A DNA stretch of 64,000 nucleotides. Origin: Antrodiella citrinella (lineage: Eukaryota > Basidiomycota > Agaricomycetes > Polyporales > Steccherinaceae). The notes beneath the pieces are model-generated. The model was not told the DNA's origin, ran no database searches, and saw nothing but the letters and a program-made list of their open reading frames with translations. The DNA lies in the NCBI GenBank assembly GCA_004802725.1, contig SGPM01000068.1:25558-89557 (forward strand), read 5' to 3'. Shown here piece by piece: positions 34,491-46,130 of the stretch. Position numbers and translations under genes: made by a program. Numbering within the stretch: the stretch's first letter is position 1; each line of letters begins with the position of its first letter.

Positions 34491-34863
34491 TGGATGCGTT
34501 GCCAGCTCCTAAATGTTGGGTATCCGACAACTCCATGTACGGACCACAGTTTTCGCGGTCAAGAGGTACCTGTGCCATGTCCCTTAACACTCTTAGTACC
34601 TTAGGTCCCTCATGTGACGGTGACTGCACTGGTACAAGTCTGCAGCGCAACACTCTCCTCCGAGACTGCTGTCTGAAGCACCATGACCACCCAAAGATTG
34701 CACCATGGTCCACCGTGACGTAATCCATGTTCAAGTTCCCAAGTCCTGACATTACAAGCTAGTACTACCTCGAAGTCTACACAGACTCTCATAGTCCTGG
34801 CTCCTAGTTTTTGGGTACTGAGTCTCGCTCGATGCGTCACCAGCTCCTAATATTTGGGTATCA
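34491..34863 (+). repeat. Three-copy imperfect direct repeat
   Basis: Copy 1 (34491-34524) and copy 3 (34830-34862) share GGATGCGT/CGATGCGT, then CCAGCTCCTAA and TTGGGTATC. A partial copy (34798-34818) has GGCTCCTAGTTTTTGGGTA. The copies sit beside the GCACC tract and probably belong to the same decayed repeat. Confidence 0.6.
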
Positions 34864-35404
34864 CTGCTCACCTAGGATCTGCCAGTCGGACCAAAGACAC
34901 ACCTTCAGGCCAGGAGGCTTCACCTCCACCCACCTCGTGTGCTACCATACTAATCCTCCTCAATCTTGTCTTAATTCGGCACTCTTGGTCTCCTACACAC
35001 CGGCACACTAAGCTACAACGACATGCGAAGATCCCTATCTTGCTTGTAGACACTAGCATGCACGTCTGCCAGCTGTTATACATATGAGATCTCAAATTCT
35101 GGCCCGAACAGATCAAATGTACATGTTCATACATCACATCCCGCTATTCTCTGAAAGCAGGATCGTATTGTGCAAAAATGGTATGTAAATGCCATGGATG
35201 GCTGAAGCATTCTACTTATGTAAGACAGAAATCTCCCTTTTCGGGACAACAACTTTCTAATTTGAGTACGTGCCGCTACCAAACAGGCTGGATGTCCTAG
35301 ATGGCCTGTGATATTCTAGACGCCCAAGATCTGCCATTCATTTAATTACGCAACTAGCCAAGGCTCTTCTCGTTCGAAGAATAACGCTCACCCGAAAACC
35401 GAGC

Positions 35405-35411
35405 TATATAT
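35405..35411 (+). promoter_or_regulatory. TATA box of the F-box-like gene
   Basis: TATATAT lies 28 bp before the ATG at 35439. The spacing implies a very short 5' leader. Confidence 0.4.
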
Positions 35412-35438
35412 CTCCACTCTCCGCCCTCTCTCCCACCC

Positions 35439-36424
35439 ATGTCCACCCCAAGCATCTTCGCACAGCTCCCCGGCGAGCTCCTCTGCGACATCTTCGAGCA
35501 CGCCGCCGCTCAGTGCCCGTCCAACGCCCTCGCCCTCTCCCTCGTCAGCTCCTGGGTACACGCCCTCGTCGAACCCCTCCTCTACCACACCGTCGTCCTC
35601 CCCTCCTCCCGCTCCCTCCGCGCCTTCCTCGCCACCCTCGCCACCAAACACCCCTCCTTCCCCACCCACCGCGTCAAGAACCTCGGCGTGTTCGCCATCG
35701 GCCCCGCCCACAGCATCGTCGACGTCGTCCAGCGGTGTCGCGGCGCCCAGAGCATCGCCTGCGCGTTCAACGTCCCCGCGTGCAAGGGCACGCCCGTGTC
35801 GCCCGCCGACGTCGCCCGCATGCACGCGTGGAGTCGCACACAGGAACAACACCTCTTGGGGATGGCGTGTAAAGATGGCTGGGACGCCCGCGTCGTCGGG
35901 GAGGGCGTCACCCGTCTGCGCGTCCATTTGCCTGCGTCGGGTATGGCGACGATGTTCCCCGACCCCCTGCGACTGCAGCAGCTCGCCATGCGCGTAGCGG
36001 AGGAGGAGGAGGACAACGTGGGGTGGGCGCCGCTCGCGCAGCTNCCGAACTTGACGCACCTCGCGATCGTGTACCGGCCGTCGGAGCGGTAGACGTCCCT
36101 ACGGTGTTCGAGCACCTCAGCAGGCTCGTTTCGCCCCCTTCCGCGTCTCCCACAACCACCGCCCCGCAACAACCACACCCAAACCTAGCCCTCATCCTCA
36201 TCCAAGTCGTCTCCCCCTCCACGTCCCCCTCGCCCGCCATAGCCAGTCTGAACGCTCTCGCCCTCTCTACAGGCGGCGCCGCTCGCCGGATCGTAGCAGA
36301 GAGGGCGCCCATGAGCGCCGCGGTGCAGTGGGAGGACGCAGTCAGGCGGGGACAGACGGTGTGGGCCGGGGCCGAGGCGGTGGTGCAGAAGCGGCTTGCT
36401 CTGGTAGGCGTGTGCATGCCCTGA
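35439..36424 (+). pseudogene. F-box-like protein gene with an apparent frameshift
   Basis: The N-terminus (FAQLPGELLCDIFEHAA...ALSLVSSWVHALVEPLLY) fits an F-box-like domain, the Skp1-binding module of SCF ubiquitin ligases; the rest resembles agaricomycete-specific F-box relatives with LTHLAIVYRPS near the middle. The first frame stops at 36090-36092, but coding sense continues without a gap in another frame: VDVPTVFEHLSRLVSP, then RRIVAERAPMSAAVQWEDAV, to 36424. The gene appears intronless and very GC-rich. An ambiguous base (N at 36044) lies 45 bp before the shift, so a sequencing error is a real alternative; if so, the intact product is about 327 residues. Confidence 0.7.
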
Positions 36425-36810
36425 CAGCACTCCCTGTCGATCGAGCTTCATCATGTGTTTGTTTTCCTTTCTCCTTTGCTTCATCACATGTTACCTCGCC
36501 TGTACCACCACACCACCTTGACCAGAACCAATATTAAGGTATCACTGTATTAGCTAGCGCGTAACGTACATTACACTACCCACCACCCGAGACCTAATAT
36601 ACCTGCGTACATAAACTTACATTCTGTTGGTGATTAGATGTGGGTAGGATGAGGCAAAGGTGAAAACGGAAGAGAAGGTAATAAACAACACGAACAGAAC
36701 CAACACACCCAGTCCAGGAGATACAACACATGCAGACCAAATCACAACAACAACACAGCAAGAAGACCGAACCTGAACACAAAGACGACGACGGTGAGCA
36801 TGGCTCAGTA
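36425..36810. other. Convergent intergenic region, nothing recognised
   Basis: The 3' flanks of the F-box-like gene and the large transcription factor. Short frames on both strands are without motifs. Confidence 0.4.
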
Positions 36811-39800
36811 TCAGTACCGCTGATACGCCTGCCCACCCTGCCCATACATCCCCGAAGAACCCTGCCCCGAACCCTGCTGGTACTCCCATCCACTCTGCCC
36901 CGAACCCTGCCCCGGCATCGACGCAGACGCATAAAACGGCGGCAAGATCGCAGGCGTCGTCTCCGCCCCTCCCCCTCCATACCCCCTCTGACCATGCTGG
37001 CCCTGGCCCTCCTCCGCCTTCACCCCCTCAGCATAAAACCGATACATCGGACTCGCCTGCGCCCCCTGGAACACGAACCACGGCGGGAGCGGCACCTCCT
37101 CCGTCCCCCCCACCGCGCTCGTCTCCGGCAGGCTATAATGCCGCAACGACTGGATGTACGGTTCCTGCCTCAGCGGACGCGGCGCGTCGAGCACGGCGTG
37201 GGCCAGCGAGGACGTGGACGCCCTCGCGCTCGCGCTCCTGCTGCTCGAGGTGGGAGCAGCAGGGTAGTGCAGGACTTGGGGTTCCGGGGGGGTGCGTCTA
37301 GTCTCCCAGACGTGCACGGGCGTGTAGGGTGACGCAGACGACCCTGTGGCGGATGAGATGGAGCTGTACAGCTGAGGCGTCGACGGCGTGTTGAGGTTGA
37401 TGTTCTCGCTGTGTCTGCGCACCGCCGACGTCGGGAACTGCGCCTGCGGTGTCGGCTGACCCCGGTACGCTGACGTCGCCCGCTCCGGCGGCGGGTAATC
37501 GTACGAAGACGCAGCCTGAGGAGGTTGAGTTTGATGATGAGTAGAAGCAGGCGGAGGAGGTTTGATCGTAGCTGGCGAGGTCGAAAGCGTCAGCGCAGAT
37601 CGGTCAGGTCGACTTTGCGTTCGACTCCGAGGCTCCGGGGCCGGGGCGATGTGCTGATAGTGTTGACTTGGAACGATCGGGACTGAGGACTGGACCTCGG
37701 TGGCTGTACGATCTGGTTTCGTGTCCATGTGCCGCTGTCGTCCCTCCGAAGGTGCGGGTGCGTCCGACTGAATGTCGTATGTAGGAAGAGACTCCTTGAT
37801 CTCGGCACTACACACGTCAAATAAGACACTGAAGGGAGAAGCAGAGAAGAAAATGGAGAGCACACTCACAGCCACATGGCCGCTACGTCCATCTTTGGAG
37901 CCACCTCCTCCAGCCTCGCCATCAACTTCGTCAACGTCCCCGTCACGTCCCGCATCCTCTCCTCGGAAGCCCGCTTCCCCCCGCTCTCGGGCACAACCCC
38001 CGCGCGTTCCATCGACTTCAGAATCCAGATATGCACCAACAGAACGCCAGCAGCAATGTAGCAGCAATTCGCCATGCTCGCAAAGTTCTTCTGGTCCACG
38101 TTGTGCGCGTACGACTCGACTATCTCTGACGTCGCCTTCGCAGCGTTCGTGCATATTGCGAGACAGTTCCAGGGAAAGTCGGGGCGCACGGCGAGGTTAT
38201 GTTTGCGGTTGAACCCGCCCAGCGTATGTGCAGTAGGCATCGGAATGAACGGGCGGTGAGCGACGATCTGCACCATGTAGTACGTCGTGATCAGGGTTGC
38301 AGATTGACTTGCAAATACCGGGTCCTTGATGCCAGGACTCCATCGTACTGTGCCATGGTCAGTGTGGTTTACGCAGCAGGAAACGAAAACGCGTACAATG
38401 CTCTGGAATCGCGTCCAGCCAGTCAATCATCGCATCGTTCAGTCGTTCAACCGTCTCCTCTCGCCAGCGAGGACCCACAAGACCAAGCGGTGCCTTGGAC
38501 TTTTCAAGCGCATACTATCAAGTGATTGTCATACATTCTTCGTCAGCTAACTGCAGGTCACACACGGAGATCATAATACGCACCAACGTTCGAAGCGCAT
38601 GCGCTGCTATTCGTGTCAACTTGATCCAAGCAATGAACGCACTCACGGTGGACGGCTTCCCTTTCGGTTGCTGGAACGCTAACTTTGGATCGTCGTTCTC
38701 CCAGTAGTCGTCGTCCACTTCCAGAGGCATGTCCAAATCGAAGCTACAAGAAAAATGGGGACGGTCAAAGGTAAGGACAGTACCTGAAGTACGATAAAAC
38801 TATACATACTCCTCGTCTCTAGACGCACAAGGTCGGCCAAGGATCATACTACTGATAGCATCGAAACTGACGAGATGCCAGTAAGCTCGTTTCCAAAGCT
38901 CGCCCTCAATCGTCGGTACCGGGCCGTAGACAGATTTCCTGTGTGCACCGATGTCTTGGGCTTTCCGGAGTCCAATACTGACAAACGTCCACGCGTCCAT
39001 GTACACTGACGTCCCGCGTAAGAACAGACCAATATTCTGAGTATAACATAGGGTCAGCCTGTTCCAGGGAATTCATATACCTTGGTGATGGACGTACATG
39101 GTATGATTGGACCTCAAAAAGGGAAGGTGGCAGTGTGACGTTATAACTTGATCTCTGAAACTCTATATCGCATAGACGAAAAGACTGGGATCAGAGTCGA
39201 GTCATCGTCTGCGCGACAAAACAAGACATACCAATGGCGACAGCGATGTACTTCCAGCCCGCCGAGTTCCATATTGGATCCGACTCGTCCGGAGGCGTCT
39301 TCATATCTCCAGTATAGATGAGCACCCGCACGTCGTGACACCAGCGCGAGGCCACCCCGAATAGCGACATGCACAGACACGCGTACCAGAAGTCCCTTTC
39401 ATACAATCGGTCGTACCATTGCTTCATGAACGTCGGTCGATGCAGGAGGGGAAAATGTGCGTTCATGACTTGGAAATACATGTCGATGAGTCGCTCGGCG
39501 AGGTCCAGGTCAGGCCAATGGTTCTTCAAGGTGCCCGAGAACTTGGGTCCAGAGTCACTAGTGTCTGTCTCCCACTAGAAGATGCCATGACTTTGAACGC
39601 TGCGCGATGTATGAGCGTGAAAAAGACACTTACACTGGGTGAAGTCCAGAATTGTGGTCGTCTGAAGTTCCCCATCGCCTGAGGGGATCCACTTGGACTC
39701 CTCCCATCCGCGGAAGACTTGGCGATTTCATTCATATGTAGCTGCTGGAACTTCCTCGCGGCGCTGATCAGCTTGAACGAGCTACTCTTCCCATGGAACC

Positions 39801-40996
39801 TCCACTGCGAGTCGGTCAAGGCCCTAGGATCCGATCCTTCCAGCGGTTTCGTGCTCCCAAGAGACACACTTTGCAACCCTCGTATCAAACTGAGCTCGCC
39901 ATAGTCCTCGCTTTCGGATGACGAGCCAGACGACTGTTCATCGTAATCCGAGAACACGGGTGCAGACGCTTGTTTCTTCAGCTGCTGCAAGCTGTCTCGG
40001 CTCGGTTTGGCGGACACTGACGTGTTCGGCAGAGAATTCGAGATGGCGATAGTGACAGGACCCCCAGAATGGCCTGGGACTCCAACGCCGGACGCGAGCA
40101 AGGGAGCAGGTGGAATCAAAGAACTGCTCTGCAGACTAGAAGTTGTTGGGAGACGGGGGATGAGTGGGGCATGCGAGGCTGGTTTCATACGCGGAGGAGA
40201 CTCGTTCTTCCAGGCCCCTCGAGGGATAGGTGGGCCAAACTGTTGCGAGAAATAGATTTCAGGTCGAAGCTATGCAGAAAGGATCAGTTCGTGCGGGCAT
40301 GTGAGGAGATGATGTGCAATGTCCATCAGCCTGCCGTGAGTGGGTCGCCGTGGACGCTGAGGGGGGCAGTGTCCTGTTACGGAAGTACTCACTCGTCTGA
40401 GCAACGCCTCCAGCCTCTCCAGACGGTCCTCCAGTCCGTTCACGTAGCTAAAATGTATGTATACACCGTCAGCGGACTCTGTAGAGACATAAGCAGGGCC
40501 GAATGAGGACTAACGCCTTTGGAGGCCCGCGGGGCTTTGAGGCTTCACTGTTCGAACGAGCAAGAGGTTAGTGGAACCAGAGAGGGTACACTAAGGGTAC
40601 ACAACGCGGTACTATAACGTACTTGTAGGTGCATTCGCGACTGTTCTGAGTGCAGTTCGTACAAGTGTACCCGTTCATCTTTGGACCGTCGCATTTCGTC
40701 TTTCTGCGCCTGCAGAAGTCACAGGCACGCTCGATCTTGCGCTTCTTGCTCCTGTCGTGTGAGGCGGACGAGTCGAGAGCATAGTACGGGTCTGAGTTGG
40801 CTCTAGTGCTGGTGGACTGGAGCGGTACAATCGGAGTAGCAGGCTCGCCCTTGAAGGCGGCCGCCGTCGAGGGCGTGTGTGATGGGCCGGATAGGGCGGG
40901 ATGATCTCCGAGGTCTATGACGGCTGGCGAAGGCGAGAGCGAGAGCAACGGGCCCTGGGGCCATGGGGGACGGTCGGATGTTGCAGCGTATGTCAT
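36811..40996 (-). CDS. Zn2Cys6 transcription factor with fungal-specific domain
   Basis: A nuclear regulator; target genes unknown. The zinc cluster is ACDFCRRRKTKCDG...CTNCTQNSRECTYK (CX2CX6CX9CX2CX6C), preceded by a basic stretch RSKKRKIER. A coiled-coil linker follows (YVNGLEDRLERLEALLRRL). The fungal-specific middle homology domain is seen in AERLIDMYFQVMNAHFPLLH, LRKAQDIGAHRK, RAYWHLVSFDAISSMILGRP and LEVDDDYW. The C-terminal 330 residues are low-complexity (Pro/Ser, then Gly/Gln/Tyr). About ten introns. The frame continues upstream through a TTG, so I take the first ATG, at 40996 (MTYAATSDRPPW). The last exon is very GC-rich. Confidence 0.9.
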
Positions 40997-41275
40997 TCGC
41001 AACGGTGCGCACGACGACGAAGAGGGGTTGTACGCTGTCGACGGTGGCGAGAAACTTTTGAGACGAGATTTCGAGCGGGCGTCTAGGACAACACTCTATA
41101 AATGGGTCGTAGAGGCTAATTACATTCTATTTCTAATCTCAGTAACAACCTTGGCTTTGGCCGACGACCCCTCCCGCGAACCGCGAGGGAGACCTCATGT
41201 CGACGCGTCTCACAGCAGGAAAATTGCACTCGGAACAGAAATGAAACAACGATAGAACAGATGCATTGAAGCTTG

Positions 41276-42171
41276 CTACATAGGAATCTTGTCCAGCTCT
41301 TGCAGCGTCCAGTACTTCTTCATGTTCTCCGAGGATAGGTCGCGGACCTGCATTCCAGTTCTTTCAGCCACCGCCCGTAAGTACTGAAAATGCTATGTCC
41401 CACCTCATCATCCAAGTGCACAAACAGCACCTCCCGCCAGCTGTCCAAGCACGCCTTCATGTCTTCCGGCGAGTACTCCTTGGGATCAGCCTTCCATTTC
41501 TTGATCAAAGCACCCAGCGCGTCGAGTCCTGTAAAACGCAACGCCGTGATTCAACGCGGTGTTCGTTGCGCAATTAATTGGGAATACGGTGCGCAAAATT
41601 TCCTACCGACGTGTATCCCGTGGTGCGACTTGATGTGTTCTTGATTGGATCGAAAAGCGGGCATCTTCTGTGCCAGCACAGGGAAGATATGGCGCTCCTC
41701 AATAGTGTGGTGCATGGTAAGATCTACAAGTACAAAGCATTTGTCGGGAGCGGTCGCGATGGGGGTTACTATGCAGATAGACGTACATTCACACAGCTCT
41801 TCGGCTTTTCGCAAGTACAGCCTCAAAGTCATACCCCCCTTGTTGAACGATCCATCTGCGAGCTGTCAACGTCAAAAACATGCGACCGTAAACACTCTCG
41901 GTATGTGCAAAGATGTGACGGTATCAAGTACGCACATCATAAATCTCGTTGACTTGATTAACACATCCCGAGGGTCATTACTATTAGAATTCCCATCCAC
42001 GACGGAGGTCAGCGTCAGCAACTCACATTGGCGTTTGTAATGCTCGTGGAAAGTGCTCATGCGGAGTCCCAACTATGTTTATGTGCCATGAGCTGGTTCC
42101 GTTGCAAAATATATGAACCGCAGCAGACGCACCAGGCCGTACTTTCTATCCTCCATCTCTGAAAGTGACAT
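41276..42171 (-). CDS. Hemerythrin-like (HHE) cation-binding domain protein
   Basis: A four-helix bundle protein that probably binds a di-iron or other metal centre; fungal members are little studied. Ligand motifs are present in order: MSTFHEHYKRQ, MHHTIEERHIFPVL, IKSHHGIHVG, and FVHLDDEV. The start MSLSEMEDRKYG (42133-42171) and the end WTLQELDKIPM are reached only by splicing seven exons. One exon is just 17 nt (41936-41952): it supplies FNEIYD between KRQ and LADGSFNKGG and keeps phase on both sides. Exon lengths 39+46+17 sum to 34 codons exactly. Divergent from DBP10 across 724 bp. Confidence 0.85.
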
Positions 42172-42895
42172 GGTTTGAGAGTAGAGATGGGGTCTCCTTG
42201 CGACGTTTGACTGACAGATGTCTCGGGAAAGTTCGCGAGATGGTGCAAGAACGAAGGTCCTGGTGGTTGGGGAGGTGACCCTGCGGAAGCTGGTGGAAGT
42301 ATGAGATAAGAAAGGTCCTGAAGGCCTGAGGAAGGGCGGTAGATAAAATACTGAGGCTTTGGTCCACATCAAGCTTCAAGAGGCAGGATAATCCCAGGCG
42401 ATGGCCTCCCCAGGGTATCTGCTGTTCTGCCTGTTGATATGACTCCGCCAGCGCTACAAGCATTCGAGCTTTACGGTGGATGGATTTCGTACATTCTCAA
42501 CTCCGTAAAGCTGGGAAATGCAACTAAGCAGACGACAGTGCGTTGGTCATTCGTGCTGACGCGAATACTGTAGACGATTATAACGCAGATCGCGATCTCG
42601 GATGTTCACCACAGCAATTTACTGTTCAGTACGTACTGTGCACAATGTACAAGAACATACTGAAGCATTACCGAGTGAATGAAATGAACGAGAAGGGATG
42701 GAAGACCGAGTGGTCATAGTGTGCTCACCTATCGACTATAGATAAGATGCTTCTAATCTTATCTTTTCAGTTTCAAATCTGAAAAATGTAGCCAAGCGCC
42801 CGACATGCAAGCATTTGCTGCAATTGAATTCGGTTCATTCCAAAGTTACACTCTCTGCACCCACACTGGTCAACTTTTGACCAAACGACGCAGTC
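42172..42895. promoter_or_regulatory. Divergent promoter between hemerythrin-like gene and DBP10
   Basis: The intergenic stretch has no coding frame with recognisable motifs. Minus-strand frames at 42079-42463 overlap the hemerythrin start and appear spurious. Confidence 0.4.
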
Positions 42896-45800
42896 ATGCT
42901 CTCCCACAAACGCAAGCATGCACCTCCACCACCATCTGACTCAGAATCCGAGACGGGTTACTCATCTGCGGACGTATTCGACCTCTCCGACGAGGAAGTC
43001 GACATCTCCTCTGCATTGACCACGAAGAGACCGAGACTGCAGTCACGAAAGGCTGGTGGTGGATATGACGACGACGACGATGACTTGGCGGACATTATTC
43101 GGACCGCTACTACCAAGGCGAATGTGAAGGGAGGGACGGAGATGTTGAAAAAGACGAAGGGAAAGTCGAAAATCATCAAGGGAGAAGTAGGTGGTGGTAG
43201 CTTTCAGAGCATGGGTACGACTCTTCTCTATTATGATGTTTGTTCACGCTCATGTATGCTGCCATGTCCAGGTCTTTTCCCTTGGCTATTGCGTTCCTTG
43301 ACTTTGCAAGGGTTCCGTATACCTACCCCGATTCAACGGCTCGCAATCCCTGCCCTATTGACGAACCCACCGCGGGACTTGGTCGGTATGGCGCGCACAG
43401 GTTCTGGAAAGTCGCTCGCGTATCTCATCCCTCTCGTGCAGCGGTTAGGCGGACGACACTCAACAACATTTGGTTCACGTGCCCTCATTCTTATACCGAC
43501 GCGTGAACTTGCGTTGCAGATTCTGAAGGTCGGAAAAGAGCTGTCGAGAGGATGGCATGCGGGTGAAGGAGACCATGCCGGAGACAGAGATGCAGAAGAT
43601 GGAAAGAAAGGGTCAGGTCTGAGATGGGGTCTTGTAGTAGGTGGTGAAGGCTTGGATGAGCAATTTGAGATGATCAGCAACAACCCGGACGTGTGAGTAT
43701 TCAAATCCCATCATTGTACGGGCATGATTGACTGAGACTATCTCAGTATCATTGCTACCCCCGGACGTTTGCTACATCTCATAGTCGAGATGAATCTCGA
43801 CCTCAAAGGTGTCCAATACGTCGTTTTCGATGAAGCCGATCGTTTGTTCGAGATGGGTTTCGAAACAGCTCTTACCGAAATTCTCCACCGACTCCCAGGA
43901 AACAGACAAACCCTCCTCTTCTCCGCTACCCTTCCGAAATCCCTCGTTGAGTTCGCCAAGGCTGGTCTACAGAACCCCAAACTCGTGCGACTCGACGCTG
44001 AAAGCAAGATTAGCTCCGATCTCAAGATGGGCTTCTTCTCCGTCAAGCAGGCAGAGAAGGACGCCTCGCTCCTTGTCCTGCTGCGAGACGTCATCGGAGT
44101 CCCTCTAGGCTCTACCCAGCCTTTCGACGACGACGAACCCGAAGCCCCCGATAGGAAGGGCAAGGGCAAGGCGAAGGCAAAATATACCGACATGGTCACT
44201 GCCCCTCATCAAACACTAGTCTTCGCAGCTACTAAGCATCACGTCGAATACCTGACCAATCTTCTATCGACCGCAGGCTACGCTGTCTCTCATATCTATG
44301 GTACGCTTGATCAAGCTGCTCGTGGTCAACAGATGGACAGGTTCCGACGTGGGATGGCAAGTATCCTCGTCGTGACGGATGTCGCGGCGCGTGGTATCGA
44401 TATCCCCGTCCTGGAGAACGTTGTCAACTATGACTTCCCCCACGGCGCGCGTGTGTTTGTGCATCGTGTCGGACGTACGGCGCGTGCGGGTCGCCAGGGC
44501 TGGGCGTGGTCTTTCGTAACGAACGCCGAGCTGCCCTACCTCCTTGACCTCCAACTCTTCCTTGGCCGTCCGATCAAGAACACGGTCACTACGGAGAGCG
44601 ACCAGATATACACCGAAGCTCTCATCCTTGGTCCATTTGACCGCGACCGCGTTGACGATGAAGCAGGTTACATTCGCAAGCTGGAGGATGTCAACCATAA
44701 TCTTCCTACCCTCCGTGACGTCATGAAGAAAGGCCACGCGATGTACGAACGGAGTAAAGGCAAAGCCAGTCAAGCTTCCTACAAACGCACGAAGGAGATG
44801 ATGAAAGACGGTAAATGGGGACTCGTAGGAAACTCGTCTAGCATCCACCCTGTATGTTTGAGAAATGCCGAGGGCGGCAGCACGGCGGTGGTGAAGAAAC
44901 TGGAGGAAGAGGACAAACGGAAAGCACTCTTGCAAGCTGTCAGCGCGTTCAGACCTGCCGAAACCGTGCTGGAGATAGGCTCTCGAGGGAATGCGGAGAC
45001 CGCGGCGCTGATGAAACAGCGGCGGAAAGCATTGAGCAAAGCAGTCGAACGCGCATCCTATGCGACGACGTCCATGGCCACACAAGAGACTCCGGAGGAG
45101 CCAGAGGATAACGACGGCAATCAGGATGAAACAGCGGATATGGAAATGGCTGACGAGGAAACGATTACGGTGAGTGAATGAACCTCGATTTGGCGCAGCT
45201 GTATGCTATATATACGTCCGCTTATGTTTTCTTGTTTGTGTCTAGGCCGTATTTAACCCTTCTGGGAGTGCTAGACACCACCGCGACTCTGAATTCTATA
45301 TGTCGCATTACCAGAAAGGTGCAAATACAGAGAAAGGGTGAGGTTCATCGTAATTTCACAAGTGTCTTACGCGTGTTGACAATCGGAATTGTCGTACTTT
45401 TGTAGATATTCGCTCCGCGACGGCGCAACGTTCACGGAGCAAGCGCAGGGTGTGACTTTCGACCTCGCAGGCGATGACGACTCCCTTCGCCGTAAAAGGC
45501 GCGAACTTCACTGGGACAAGAAAAAGAAGAAGTTCGTGCAGGGGTCCGGCGAGGGCGCCGACAACGTGAAGATGGTCAAAACGGAAAGCGGAGCTAAGTT
45601 GCCAGCTTCGTATCGCAGCGGTCGCTTCGACGAGTGGAAGGCCAAGAACCGCCTGAGTCTCCCGAAGGTGGGCGAGATTGAGGACGTGGGACGGCAAGGT
45701 GGTCCAATGTCCAAGGGTGGTCGCAAATGGAAGCACAACCAAGTTGTTGCTGCCAAGCCCCTCGACAGGCACAATCACGATTATGAGCGGAAGTTAAGGC

Positions 45801-46033
45801 AGCAGAAGAAGAACGAGGCTGAGGGAGGCGCGAAGGAGGGCGCTAACTCAAAAAAACCTGTGCCAGGAGCAGCCAAGAAGAGATGGGCGACTGGCAAGCG
45901 GACCTCTGGGAAGTCGATGGACAGGGTGAAGAGCGAGTTGAAGACGGTGGATCAGATCCGCAAGACGAGGAAAACCATGGACAACAAGAGAGCGAAGAAT
46001 GCCAGACCGACTCACAAAGGGAAACGGCGATGA
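42896..46033 (+). CDS. DBP10: DEAD-box ATP-dependent RNA helicase DBP10
   Basis: A nucleolar helicase needed for 60S ribosomal subunit assembly. After an acidic leader, the motifs run in order: Q motif GFRIPTPIQR, I ARTGSGKS, Ia PTRELALQ, Ib TPGR, II DEAD (VFDEADRLFEMGF), III SAT, IV LVFAATKHHVEYL, V TDVAARGIDIP, VI HRVGRTARAG. The C-terminal third has the DBP10-specific region (KGANTEKGYSLRDGATFTEQ) and a Lys/Arg-rich tail ending HKGKRR. Four exons: introns lie near 43214-43270, 43693-43747 and 45171-45405. About 930 residues, normal for the family. Confidence 0.95.
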
Positions 46034-46130
46034 TCGTATTGTCACTTTTACTTGATATGTACAAGTTGCGTATCATACTCAGGACCCTCGGAAATCGTAT
46101 TCTGTGACGGCGTTGCTGGAAAGCCCAAAT

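Larger units (their letters stand above)
33847..35438. other. Intergenic region containing repetitive DNA
   Basis: No gene is supported. It contains the GCACC-rich tract (34172-34398) and a short direct repeat in three copies (34491-34863), suggesting a degraded repeat element. A TATATAT box at 35405-35411 lies just before the next gene. Confidence 0.45.

Noticed and set aside
35388..36059. 223-codon minus-strand frame opposite the F-box-like gene
   Set aside because: A shadow frame caused by high GC; composition is Gly/Glu/Asp-rich with no motif.
44264..45085. 273-codon minus-strand frame inside DBP10
   Set aside because: It lies wholly opposite the conserved helicase C-terminus and encodes nothing recognisable.
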